NCBI RefSeq assembly: GCF_029714305.1
Contig: NZ_CP121647.1
Span: forward strand, 5,166,501-5,230,500
DNA: 64,000 nt
Direction: 5' to 3'
Source of the DNA: Bradyrhizobium sp. CB3481
Lineage (GTDB): Bacteria; Pseudomonadota; Alphaproteobacteria; Rhizobiales; Xanthobacteraceae
Below the pieces are notes generated by a model. The model was not told the DNA's origin and made no database searches. It saw nothing but the letters and a program-made list of their open reading frames with translations. The translations under genes and the position numbers were made by a program. This document shows, in pieces, positions 25,391 through 33,167 of this stretch; the stretch's first letter is position 1; each line of letters begins with the position of its first letter.

Positions 25391-26923
25391 TCACACTCCC
25401 TGCACTATCTGGTCAACGGCACCCGCTTCTCGCCGAACGAAGGGGACAACCAGAGGCTCTTTCGTGATTTCAGCATCTATCTGCAGCAGCCAATCCGCTC
25501 TTTGCATCCGCAGTGATGCGGCAACGCATCGGTGAAGGCCGAAAACTAGCGTCACCGTCTTTATCACGCGTGGAAGGTCGACGCTATGCGACCATCGCTC
25601 CGCACTTAGCGCGTCGTCACCCGGTGTAGTCGAAACAGCTTGTCGAAGAAGTCGTGAATCAGCCTTTTTGGCTCCGTCGCCAACCAGCTCATTGGTGCCA
25701 AATCGGTAGACCTCATAACCGGCCAGCCGTAACTCGCGGTCGGCCGACACCATCTCGCTGTAGACCTTCAGCGATGGCCTTTCGCCCTCCGAGAAGTGAT
25801 GCTTGCCATCCACTTCGATCACGACTCTTTGGCGGCCGGGAAGCAGGAGAAGAAAGTCCATGCGTTGTCGTGGCAGCGGAAGGCGATGCCGGAGCGTTTT
25901 CACCACGGCCGGATCGTAGTGCAGATAAACTTGAGGCAGCAGCGCAGGCAGAGCGTCGCCAAGGGCGGTTCGGTAGGCTTTGAAATAGGTCCCGAAGACC
26001 TTCCTCTCAGCATCGGAGGCGAGAGACTCCTGCAGGCGCTTCCCGAGGGCAACGGCATCACCACCAGACGCTGGTTCAGACCACCATGTCAGCAAGTCTG
26101 ACCACAATAGGCCATTCGCGCTGATCGGGCGGTCGTACACGAGGCAGCTCGCCTCACCGGAGAGGATGACGACGTCGTTGTTGATGGCATCGGCAAAGCC
26201 GAGCTCCGGCTTCGGCCCGCGGGAGGCGAAGATCAGGTTTTTCGGCCCCTTACACCCCGAATGATCGGCCGGAATGCATAGATCGGATGTCCCGACTGAT
26301 CGCCATCCACCGCCAGCTCGTAACCATCCCGTGCGAGAATCTTGTTGAGTGCGGTTACGGTTTGAAGTTGCTCCTCGCCCGAGCGGGCCAGCGGGTAGAC
26401 CGCGTCCTGAAGCACGGCGGCGAACCGCGCCCGCGAACAGTCGAATGCACCGATCTCCCCGAAGAGAAACTCCACCGACCAGTCGCCATGGTTGCGCACC
26501 AAGGTCGATGTTGTCCCGGAGGCTCCTGCCGGTGCCACCAAATGCTTCCTCAAACGGATCGGAAATAACGAAATAGCGACCAACCAGCTCGAGGAGGTCC
26601 GCTTCCCCAACCAGGTCGTCTCCGAACACGCGCGCGACATCCCGACGCGTGATGCGGGTCAACGGCGGCTCGCTGGCCTCAAGGACTTTGCGACCCGCCT
26701 CGTCCAAGGCGATGTCACCTCGTTCCTGAGCAAGCGTCAGCGCTAGCCTCGCCATCTCCCTTTCGGAGAGCCCGTCCAGGGCAGCATCGATGCGCTGGCT
26801 TTTCGAAAGCCCGTCCCCGCGTGGAATCTCCAGCCCCGCAATGCGCATCGGCTCGACGTCGAGCGCGGCGTGGGACATCGGATGGAAAAAGCCGGCTATC
26901 TTGACGCGGAGATCTGCAGCCAT
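25391..26923 (-). CDS. AbiJ-like / PD-(D/E)XK nuclease-like protein, third gene of the ietAS block, with two compensating frameshifts
   Basis: Starts 19 bp after ietS. N-terminal part: a domain of about 140 residues ending YFVISDPFEEAFGGTG, followed, in a shifted frame (about 26500 to 26250), by DWSVEFLFGEIGAFDCSRAR and ALNKILARDGYELAVDGDQS, which is abortive-infection AbiJ-type sequence. The first frame then resumes with a long segment ending in a nuclease-like core: RMDFLLLLPGRQRVVIEVDG then KHHFSEG, i.e. D-(X)n-EVDGKHH, as in DUF559/PD-(D/E)XK enzymes. The overall 510-codon frame is open, but the middle is read out of frame, so either two indels inactivate it or they are assembly errors. 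Inferred role: nuclease effector of a defence system. Confidence 0.65.
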   Translation of the reverse strand: MAADLRVKIAGFFHPMSHAALDVEPMRIAGLEIPRGDGLSKSQRIDAALDGLSEREMARLALTLAQERGDIALDEAGRKVLEASEPPLTRITRRDVARVFGDDLVGEADLLELVGRYFVISDPFEEAFGGTGRSLRDNIDLGAQPWRLVGGVSLRGDRCIRLFAGAVRRRASGRGLPAGPLGRGATSNRNRTQQDSRTGWLRAGGGWRSVGTSDLCIPADHSGCKGPKNLIFASRGPKPELGFADAINNDVVILSGEASCLVYDRPISANGLLWSDLLTWWSEPASGGDAVALGKRLQESLASDAERKVFGTYFKAYRTALGDALPALLPQVYLHYDPAVVKTLRHRLPLPRQRMDFLLLLPGRQRVVIEVDGKHHFSEGERPSLKVYSEMVSADRELRLAGYEVYRFGTNELVGDGAKKADSRLLRQAVSTTPGDDALSAERWSHSVDLPRVIKTVTLVFGLHRCVAASLRMQRADWLLQIDAEITKEPLVVPFVRREAGAVDQIVQGV

Positions 26924-26942
26924 CGTCGGGTTGCCGCCATCG

Positions 26943-29405
26943 CTATCCAGCGGGGATCGGGATCGCGAGCTGGTTAGCGATCGGCGTATAGATATCGATG
27001 TTGGCGCCCGGAGCGCGAACCGAGACCAAAAGCGAATAGCGCGCCGACCGATCCCACCGTTGCAGCGCCGGCTTCTCCTTCCACCACCCGCTTACCGGGA
27101 AGACGCCAATTGCATCACGATCAGCAAGCGCGGCCGCACTCCCGCGCCAGATGTCCGAATGGATCGAGCCGCGATCGCGGATGAGCCCGAGAACCCAGTC
27201 GTCGCCACCCGCGGCAACGCCGATCTGCCCGGCCTCCTCCGCCTCGGCAGCCCTGTTTATGCGCTGCCGAAACTGCTGGAGGCTTTCGAGCGAGCGTTTG
27301 ACGGCAAATCGCAGGGAGTGCGAGGCGTAGCGATGCCTGCGTGTCCAGCCTCGCTCACCGGGATTGGGCTCGACGAAATAGGACAACGTCAGCCTCAGCT
27401 CGACGTCCTGATCGCCAAGCGCCAGCAGCTCGTCACGAGGCCATGGCAACTGATGCAGATTCATGTTGCGCGTCTTGATGACAGAACCGTCGCGCCGAAA
27501 GGGCAGCAGCGCGTCCTCCACCATCAAGGTAGCGTCGTCCGTCGCGCTCCATAGAGCCCGACCGAGGTCGGGTACGCCCCAACCATAGCGTCGCAGCATC
27601 GCCATCTTCTGCACTTGGGTCGCGGCAGCGTCAAAGCGTGCCCGCATTGCCGGCGTCCAGTCGGCGGAATGCACAAGCAGCCCTCGCACGGTCTCCGGCC
27701 AGAGCTCCGGCCGCGTCGCCAGCACACCAGCAGCAAGGTTCGAGCCGAGCGCCGCAGCAGCGCTCGTGTCACCGAACGTCTCGAACATCCGCATGTTCGG
27801 CCGGTAGTGCGTCGTGATCAATTGGAGATCGTCGATGGCCGAAGCCGGGTTCGCGCCATCGTGCGCGAAGTTGCCTCCCTCGAACACGACGTCCGGACGG
27901 ATTGGCCACTGCCGCTCCCAGATACCAGAGGTGCGGCTGGCTGGCGACAAATCGCCTGCAGGGGCGACAGGCGCCCATCCCGCATAGTCCCGGTGCGTGA
28001 TGGTGATCTTGTCCGTGTAGGCACCTACAACGAGCGGATTCCAAGCCTGTGCGGGGCTCTCGACTTCCTCCAGATCGTTCCGATCGAGATACTCACCAAC
28101 GTCGATATCGCCGCGTAGATTTCCGGCGGCCAGCACCATCAGCCGCCTACGATCCCCGCCACCGTAACAGAGCTGATCGATCGCCGCCGACCAGGACGAC
28201 GGCCGCCCTCGACCGAGCCCGACCTCGCTGGTCACGGCCAGGCAAAAGACACGACGGCGCCGCGGCGCGCGCGCCTCCGCCTTCCCGATACCGACTTCGG
28301 TGATCGCGCCGTAAAGCTCAGGATCGTTTTGACCGGAAAGCGGCAGGATCTTCACGGTCTCGAGGCGGTGACGCAGATCGATCTCGTCCCCATGGCTGAG
28401 CGCGGCTTCGAGGTCGCCGTACAATGCGACGCCGGCCATCGACGTGCCGTGCCCATTCCAGAAGGCACTGTCACCTACGCCCCATGCGTCGTCATACGCA
28501 TGCTGATCCGGCGCGTCCAAGCCGGGCTCGATCAACGGATGGGCTCGGGTTGCACCACTGTCGAGAATGCAAACGGCCGGCCCAAGCGCGTCCGGGCCAT
28601 CGACACGATCGACAAGGTCGCCAGCCCAATCCGCTTGCTCGACCGGCCGCATCTCGAGGAAAAGCGTGGGCGTATCCTTCGCCAGCCGAAGCTCCGCAAC
28701 GGCGTCCGAATTCTCGACCAACCGCCCCATCATCTGTTCGGTCGCGAGCGCCAATATGACATCGCGTTCCGGGAAGCTGATCGCGTGCGCCTTCAGCGCA
28801 ACGTCCAGCCGCTGCGCCACATGGCGAAACGTCTCAAGCCGACCATCGCGAACCCAAACCTCCCACCAGGCCTGTCGCCCGGCTTGAGGAAATAGCGCAA
28901 TGTCGTCGGTGAACAGCGATCGGACGATGGCGAGCCGGACATCCTCTATCCGGGCGACGAGAGCCTCGTTCTTAGGCTTGCCCGTCTTCGTGTTCTCGTC
29001 GCGGTCCGCCGTGATCTTGCGTGAAAAAAATTCCGCGGAACGCTCCGGCACAAATACTGTCGCGGAGACCATCTCGTCGCCATCGGCCACCGGACGGACA
29101 GCCACCAGCTCGATCGCAGCAGGCCGGTTCTCAAGGGCCTCGACGGCAGCACGCTCCGCGACCGGGATCTCGAATTCGAGGTAGAAACCCTTCTCGCCTT
29201 CGGCGACCGCTTCATCGCGCGCCGCCAGCTTGCGGCGGGCGTCGGCGACGGCACTCCCGATCGCCCTCTCCAGCTTCTGAGCGTGTGCCGCCCTTGCGCG
29301 CGCGGGCGGCAATCCGGTGATGACCAGGCGCGGCGATGTGTAGGGTTCTGCCTGTCCGCCGCCCTCGACATGGAAGTGCGGCCGATTGCGTGGAGCTCGG
29401 GCCAT
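26943..29405 (-). CDS. ietS: IetS-like subtilisin-family serine protease
   Basis: 820 aa. A subtilase (S8) core in the middle: catalytic Asp282 in CILDSGATRAHPLI, His319 in WNGHGTSMAGVAL, oxyanion Asn near 429 in LAAGN, and Ser548 in FGDTSAAAALGSN. It has no signal peptide; a 250-residue N-terminal region and about 270 C-terminal residues flank the core, so it is a large cytoplasmic subtilase. It lies 15 bp after an AAA ATPase gene, the ietA-ietS arrangement known from Agrobacterium Ti plasmids (plasmid stability) and later reported as a phage-defence pair. All catalytic residues are intact. A third gene follows closely. Confidence 0.85.
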   Translation of the reverse strand: MARAPRNRPHFHVEGGGQAEPYTSPRLVITGLPPARARAAHAQKLERAIGSAVADARRKLAARDEAVAEGEKGFYLEFEIPVAERAAVEALENRPAAIELVAVRPVADGDEMVSATVFVPERSAEFFSRKITADRDENTKTGKPKNEALVARIEDVRLAIVRSLFTDDIALFPQAGRQAWWEVWVRDGRLETFRHVAQRLDVALKAHAISFPERDVILALATEQMMGRLVENSDAVAELRLAKDTPTLFLEMRPVEQADWAGDLVDRVDGPDALGPAVCILDSGATRAHPLIEPGLDAPDQHAYDDAWGVGDSAFWNGHGTSMAGVALYGDLEAALSHGDEIDLRHRLETVKILPLSGQNDPELYGAITEVGIGKAEARAPRRRRVFCLAVTSEVGLGRGRPSSWSAAIDQLCYGGGDRRRLMVLAAGNLRGDIDVGEYLDRNDLEEVESPAQAWNPLVVGAYTDKITITHRDYAGWAPVAPAGDLSPASRTSGIWERQWPIRPDVVFEGGNFAHDGANPASAIDDLQLITTHYRPNMRMFETFGDTSAAAALGSNLAAGVLATRPELWPETVRGLLVHSADWTPAMRARFDAAATQVQKMAMLRRYGWGVPDLGRALWSATDDATLMVEDALLPFRRDGSVIKTRNMNLHQLPWPRDELLALGDQDVELRLTLSYFVEPNPGERGWTRRHRYASHSLRFAVKRSLESLQQFRQRINRAAEAEEAGQIGVAAGGDDWVLGLIRDRGSIHSDIWRGSAAALADRDAIGVFPVSGWWKEKPALQRWDRSARYSLLVSVRAPGANIDIYTPIANQLAIPIPAG

Positions 29406-29420
29406 CTCGCGGCGACTACC

Positions 29421-30404
29421 TCAACTTATGGCGGCTCTGCGCTCCGCCAATGTCGAGAGCAGCGTCGACGTCCTGATCCCATCTGCTTCGGCGAGCACCG
29501 CGACCTTTGCCGCCTCGTCGGCGGCACGCGACACTTCAGCCTGGCTCAATCCCGAGGTCGCTTCGAGAACCTGAGTCCAATCCAAATCAGTCAGCTCGAA
29601 TCCGCTCAGGTGAGATTCGAGGATGCCACGCGCGATTTCGGGGCTCGGCAGGCCATAGGTAATGACATCATCGAACCGCCTGAACACCGCCTTGTCGAGC
29701 AGTTCCGGATGGTTGGTGGCCGCGACGATGAGGCTCGGGCCGTCATCGTTCTCCAGGAATTGCAGAAAGGAGTTCAGGACGCGACGAATCTCGCCCACGT
29801 CGTTCGGACCAGATCGTTGCGAGCCGATCGCATCGAATTCGTCGAAGAAGTACACGCCGCGCTGGACAGCGATCGCATCGAACACAAGCCGTAGCCGCGT
29901 CGCGGTCTCGCCCATCAGTTTGCCGATGAGCCCATCATACAGCACCGTGAGCAGCGGTAGCTTCAGCTCGCCCGCAAGAGCGGAGGCCGTCATGGTCTTC
30001 CCGGAACCAGGGGGACCGACGAGGAGGAGCTTTCGACGTGGCGCGAGACCCCGCGCCCGCAGCCGTTCCTTCTGGCGTTGCTCTGTGATGACCCGCGCTA
30101 GCCGCTCATGCAGCTCATGACCAAGCACCATGCTGCTGAGGCGAATGTCTGAATAGCGAGCCGCCAGCAGGCTGCTCAGCTCGCCCTTCGGCTGCGCGAG
30201 CGGAACCGGGCCAGCACCGCGACGAGCGACGGTGGCGCCCTTGCCTTTCGCGGCGTCGATCAGCTCGCGCAGTTCTTGGGCGAGCTTCCCATGCCCCTGG
30301 CGCGCCTCATGCGCGGCAAGCTGCGTTGCCACGGAGAGGAAGCGTTCCTCGTCTCCGTCAATATGGCTTCGCAGCAGTGCAACGATGTGGCGAGCAGTGG
30401 TCAT
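29421..30404 (-). CDS. ietA: IetA-like AAA+ ATPase
   Basis: 327 aa. Walker A GPPGSGKT (130-137), Walker B VYFFDEFDAIG (184-194), sensor 1 VAATNH and an arginine pair in KAVFRRFDDVITYGLP, then a lid domain; the N-terminal 90 residues are helical. This is the classical FtsH/spastin-like AAA pattern. It is first in the minus-strand operon ietA-ietS-nuclease gene and should control the subtilase. Codon use and the lack of frameshifts set ietA/ietS apart from the decayed DNA around them. Confidence 0.87.
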   Translation of the reverse strand: MTTARHIVALLRSHIDGDEERFLSVATQLAAHEARQGHGKLAQELRELIDAAKGKGATVARRGAGPVPLAQPKGELSSLLAARYSDIRLSSMVLGHELHERLARVITEQRQKERLRARGLAPRRKLLLVGPPGSGKTMTASALAGELKLPLLTVLYDGLIGKLMGETATRLRLVFDAIAVQRGVYFFDEFDAIGSQRSGPNDVGEIRRVLNSFLQFLENDDGPSLIVAATNHPELLDKAVFRRFDDVITYGLPSPEIARGILESHLSGFELTDLDWTQVLEATSGLSQAEVSRAADEAAKVAVLAEADGIRTSTLLSTLAERRAAIS

Positions 30405-30676
30405 GTTCTCCTTTCGGCGCGACCTGCGGTCGGCGATTTCAACACTAACGTCGTCGAGTAGGCCTGTATCGAAGAAAATGCCCCTGCGTTGGTCGATCCA
30501 CAGCGTTCGTCCCGCACAGACTACGCGTTGCTCGATTATAGCCGACGGATGTTAACGGTCTGGGGCCGAGCCTCACATACAAGCTGTCGCGCCTCTTGCC
30601 CCTTGACTCGCGCCTCCGAAGAGAGAACAAATGAAGAACATGATGCTATATCCGCCCCTGGAGGTCAACAACGAGC

Positions 30677-31400
30677 TTGCGGCCCGAGCCCGCCCTAGAG
30701 TCATTGCGCGCTCAGATCGAGAAGATCGAAGGCAGCGGCCGGCGGGCGAATCGGTGCTTCCATTCGGGATCACCGACATCGACTCGCGCCTTCCAGGCGG
30801 CGGGCTGGCGATCGGCGCACTCCACGAGATCGCCGGCGGCGGTAACGGCGCCGTGGACGGCGCGGCGGCGGCGCTCTTCGACGCAGGGATCGCAGCACGC
30901 ACCAAGGGCAAGGTCTTGTGGGTCATCACGCGTCCCGATCTCTTCGCGCCAGCGCTGGCGCAGGCAGGTCTTGGCCCCGACCGTGATCTATGTCGAAGCC
31001 GGAAACGACAAGACCGTGCTCGCGTGCATTGAGGAAGGCCTGCGTCACGGCGGGCTCGGCGCGGTCGTCGGCGAAGTGGCGCGGCTCGACATGATCGCGT
31101 CGCGGCGGCTCCAACTCTGCGCCGAAGGAAGCGGCACGATCGGGGTCGCTCTACGCCGCTGGCGCCGGCAAACCGAAGCCGCCGATTTCGGTCAGCCTAC
31201 GGCCGCAGCTACGCGATGGCGCGCCTCGGTCATGCCCTCGGCGGCATTGCCCGTCCCCGGCGTCGGCCGCCACCGCTGGCTTCTGGAGCTGATCCGCGCC
31301 CGCGCGGGCGAAAGTGCAGACTTTGAAGTGGAGGCGTGTGATGACTCGGGTCGTCTCGCTCTTCCTGCCGAGCTGGTCCACCGACCGGCTTTGCGGAAGG
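30677..31400 (+). pseudogene. imuA: imuA remnant, multiply frameshifted
   Basis: ImuA is the RecA-like partner of the ImuB/DnaE2 mutagenic repair polymerase complex. Pieces in two frames: ALESLRAQIEKIEGS (30690), then VLPFGITDIDSRLPGGGLAI and ARTKGKVLWVITRPDLFAPA in a second frame, then VIYVEAGNDKTVLACIEEGL and GAVVGEVARLDMIASRRLQL back in the first. At least two frameshifts inactivate it. Confidence 0.75.
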
Positions 31401-31565
31401 CCGGCGACGCGGCGCCTCCGGCTGAGGCGCCGCTCGCTCTGATAGGCCGTGACAGGCGAAAGCAGGTGGTGCTGGCGGTGGACGCCGCAGCCGATGCCGC
31501 CGGCGTGCGCGTCGGGATACCAGCGACGAAGGCGCGCGTTCTCGCAGGACGTCCCGCATCCTCCC
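31341..31565 (+). pseudogene. imuB: imuB N-terminal remnant
   Basis: ATG 31341 gives MTRVVSLFLPSWSTDRLCGR, the ImuB start, then a frameshift, then KAGDAAPPAEAPLALIGRDR and VVLAVDAAADAAGVRVGIPA. Cut at about 31565 where sequence of the nodZ-linked ORF begins. Overlap with imuA is normal for this operon. Confidence 0.7.
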
Positions 31566-31567
31566 GA

Positions 31568-31744
31568 TCACGAGTATGTTGGTCGCGTACGCCCTGCCGC
31601 GGAACTCGTCGATGCTCTTGATTTAGGCGCTGCGGCTGCTAACGCCCCAAGCAGAACCGAAACCGCGTCGTCGACACGCGGATGGCTATACAGCGCAATG
31701 CAAAGAGGCGACAGATCGACGAGAATGCTGGTAATGGTTCTCAT
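31568..31744 (-). CDS. 58-aa ORF coupled to nodZ
   Basis: The ATG at 31744 overlaps the nodZ stop as ATGA. Frame: MRTITSILVDLSPLCIALYS then HPRVDDAVSVLLGALAAAA, ending TYS. The first 40 residues faintly resemble the start of universal-stress (Usp) proteins; the C-terminal part looks like run-on at the imuB breakpoint, so it may be a truncated gene. Not firmly identified. Confidence 0.35.
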   Translation of the reverse strand: MRTITSILVDLSPLCIALYSHPRVDDAVSVLLGALAAAAPKSRASTSSAAGRTRPTYS

Positions 31745-32712
31745 ACAACCGAGAGATCTGCGGACGATTGCTCAACCAAGATCAAACGAGCGGGATCATT
31801 CAAGTCGAACTCAATGACTCGGGGCACGAAAAGGCGCGCATAGCGCGTGAAGGCGCTAGTCGGCGGAAAACGAATGACGGTATCGCATCGTCCAAGAAGA
31901 TACATCTCAAGGAGAGCGGAAAAACCGCCATCGGCCCCGAGGTCTGCACTATGTAATGGCCCGGCCTGATGCGCCTGGAAACGTTTTTGAATAGTGAAAA
32001 GATCGGGAAACACACCCGATACCCGATCAAGGATCTGCGCGCTATCCGTGCACAAGAACACCCTTACAGGTGTCGGATGGGGGAGCGCTTTGGCCTTGTG
32101 AATGGCAGTGCATACCTGCCGTAAGGCGAGCTCTGGATCGGCCCAGTAGGGCGTATGCCCCATAATATCTTCGCCGTTGCCGTGTCGAACATGAACACCA
32201 ATAATGCTGTGCCCCTTGAAGTGTTCCTGATAGATCGCATCAATTCGAGCTCGGATTTCAGACCTCGGTCTGATGCTCCGAAATATCTGTCGTTCGGCAT
32301 CCTCATCGCAACGCCACATCAAACAAGCATCACACACCACGGTGTTAGCTTCACTATCCTTAATGGTTTCGAACAACTGACTCAGCTCGTCACGTTCTTG
32401 GAAGATTTGATCATCTGGGCGGTAAATGCATTCGATGGGTGGTCTATTCCACCAGCCTGGGAAAAACGGACCCGGAAATGAGAACTGATTAATCTGGTCA
32501 TCGCAGATGACCCGTACGCCGGCGATTTCTTCAACTGGTTCAAAAAACACTGGAAAGGCGTTGGTGAAGGGTTCATCCAGATAGCAGGAGCCACGCCAAT
32601 CGATCGCGAGCGTCCGTCCCGTCCGCTGTGCAAAACGCCAAGCTGCCGCGAGCGACCACAGGCAATCACCAAATCCAGTACGTCGTCGGGAAACAACGAA
32701 CCGGTCGTTCAT
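31741..32712 (-). CDS. nodZ: NodZ, Nod-factor alpha-1,6-fucosyltransferase
   Basis: 323 aa. Transfers L-fucose from GDP-fucose to O-6 of the reducing-end GlcNAc of the Nod factor. The frame shows the NodZ N-terminus NDRFVVSRRRTGFGDCLWSL, the GDP-fucose-binding region IIGVHVRHGNGEDIMG (HxRxGN-type, shared with FUT8) and IRFPPTSAFTRYARL. The ATG at 32712 is chosen because GGAGG lies seven bases upstream; an ATG six codons earlier is unlikely. It is 455 bp downstream of nolO, so it may have its own promoter; no nod box is seen there. A decayed copy is at 7696. Confidence 0.95.
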   Translation of the reverse strand: MNDRFVVSRRRTGFGDCLWSLAAAWRFAQRTGRTLAIDWRGSCYLDEPFTNAFPVFFEPVEEIAGVRVICDDQINQFSFPGPFFPGWWNRPPIECIYRPDDQIFQERDELSQLFETIKDSEANTVVCDACLMWRCDEDAERQIFRSIRPRSEIRARIDAIYQEHFKGHSIIGVHVRHGNGEDIMGHTPYWADPELALRQVCTAIHKAKALPHPTPVRVFLCTDSAQILDRVSGVFPDLFTIQKRFQAHQAGPLHSADLGADGGFSALLEMYLLGRCDTVIRFPPTSAFTRYARLFVPRVIEFDLNDPARLILVEQSSADLSVV

Positions 32713-33167
32713 CGAACCTCCAACAGGCATTTGCGTCGCCTCGCTCCGTGATACCGCATGGATGGGATCGTTATGGAAACTCTAGGTAAGGCCTTGTCAC
32801 GATCAGCAATAGTGGCGCCAGGCAAAGCGGACTGGGAGGTCGCTCGTAGCACCGCTACCTCGGAGATTGGGAGGCTGATGCTTCCCGGCCTTACTTGGCC
32901 GCGCAGAAATGGTGCGGTGGATGTATTTACTCGGATGGGTCTCGCTCTATTGCAACAGCCTTCCGAAGATTTCTCGAGCATGTTGACGTCGAATGGGACC
33001 GATGTAGGGGCCCCTTGTCTCTGCCGAGCTGCTGCGGTGTTGCTAAACTCTCCCCACGAGCTCTGCCACCGGATAGGCCCTTCTCCTAGCTGGCCCTCGT
33101 ATTTGGAAAAGTGGACACGGCCATATTTATGGATGCCCTGTTGCTCGTCCCTATTGGATCGCATTTC
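32713..33167. other. nolO-nodZ spacer
   Basis: 455 bp with no nod box, no GG-N10-GC promoter and no recognised gene. A plus-strand frame (32758-33171) is open but shows no motif. It probably holds a nodZ promoter of ordinary type. Confidence 0.45.

Noticed and set aside
26790..29894. Long plus-strand frames opposite ietS and ietA
   Set aside because: They are antisense shadows of well-supported genes and read as Arg/Pro-rich sequence.
32713..32800. nod box in front of nodZ
   Set aside because: ATGGATG at 32758 recalls part of the motif, but the AT-rich ATTTTACCAAT end is missing.
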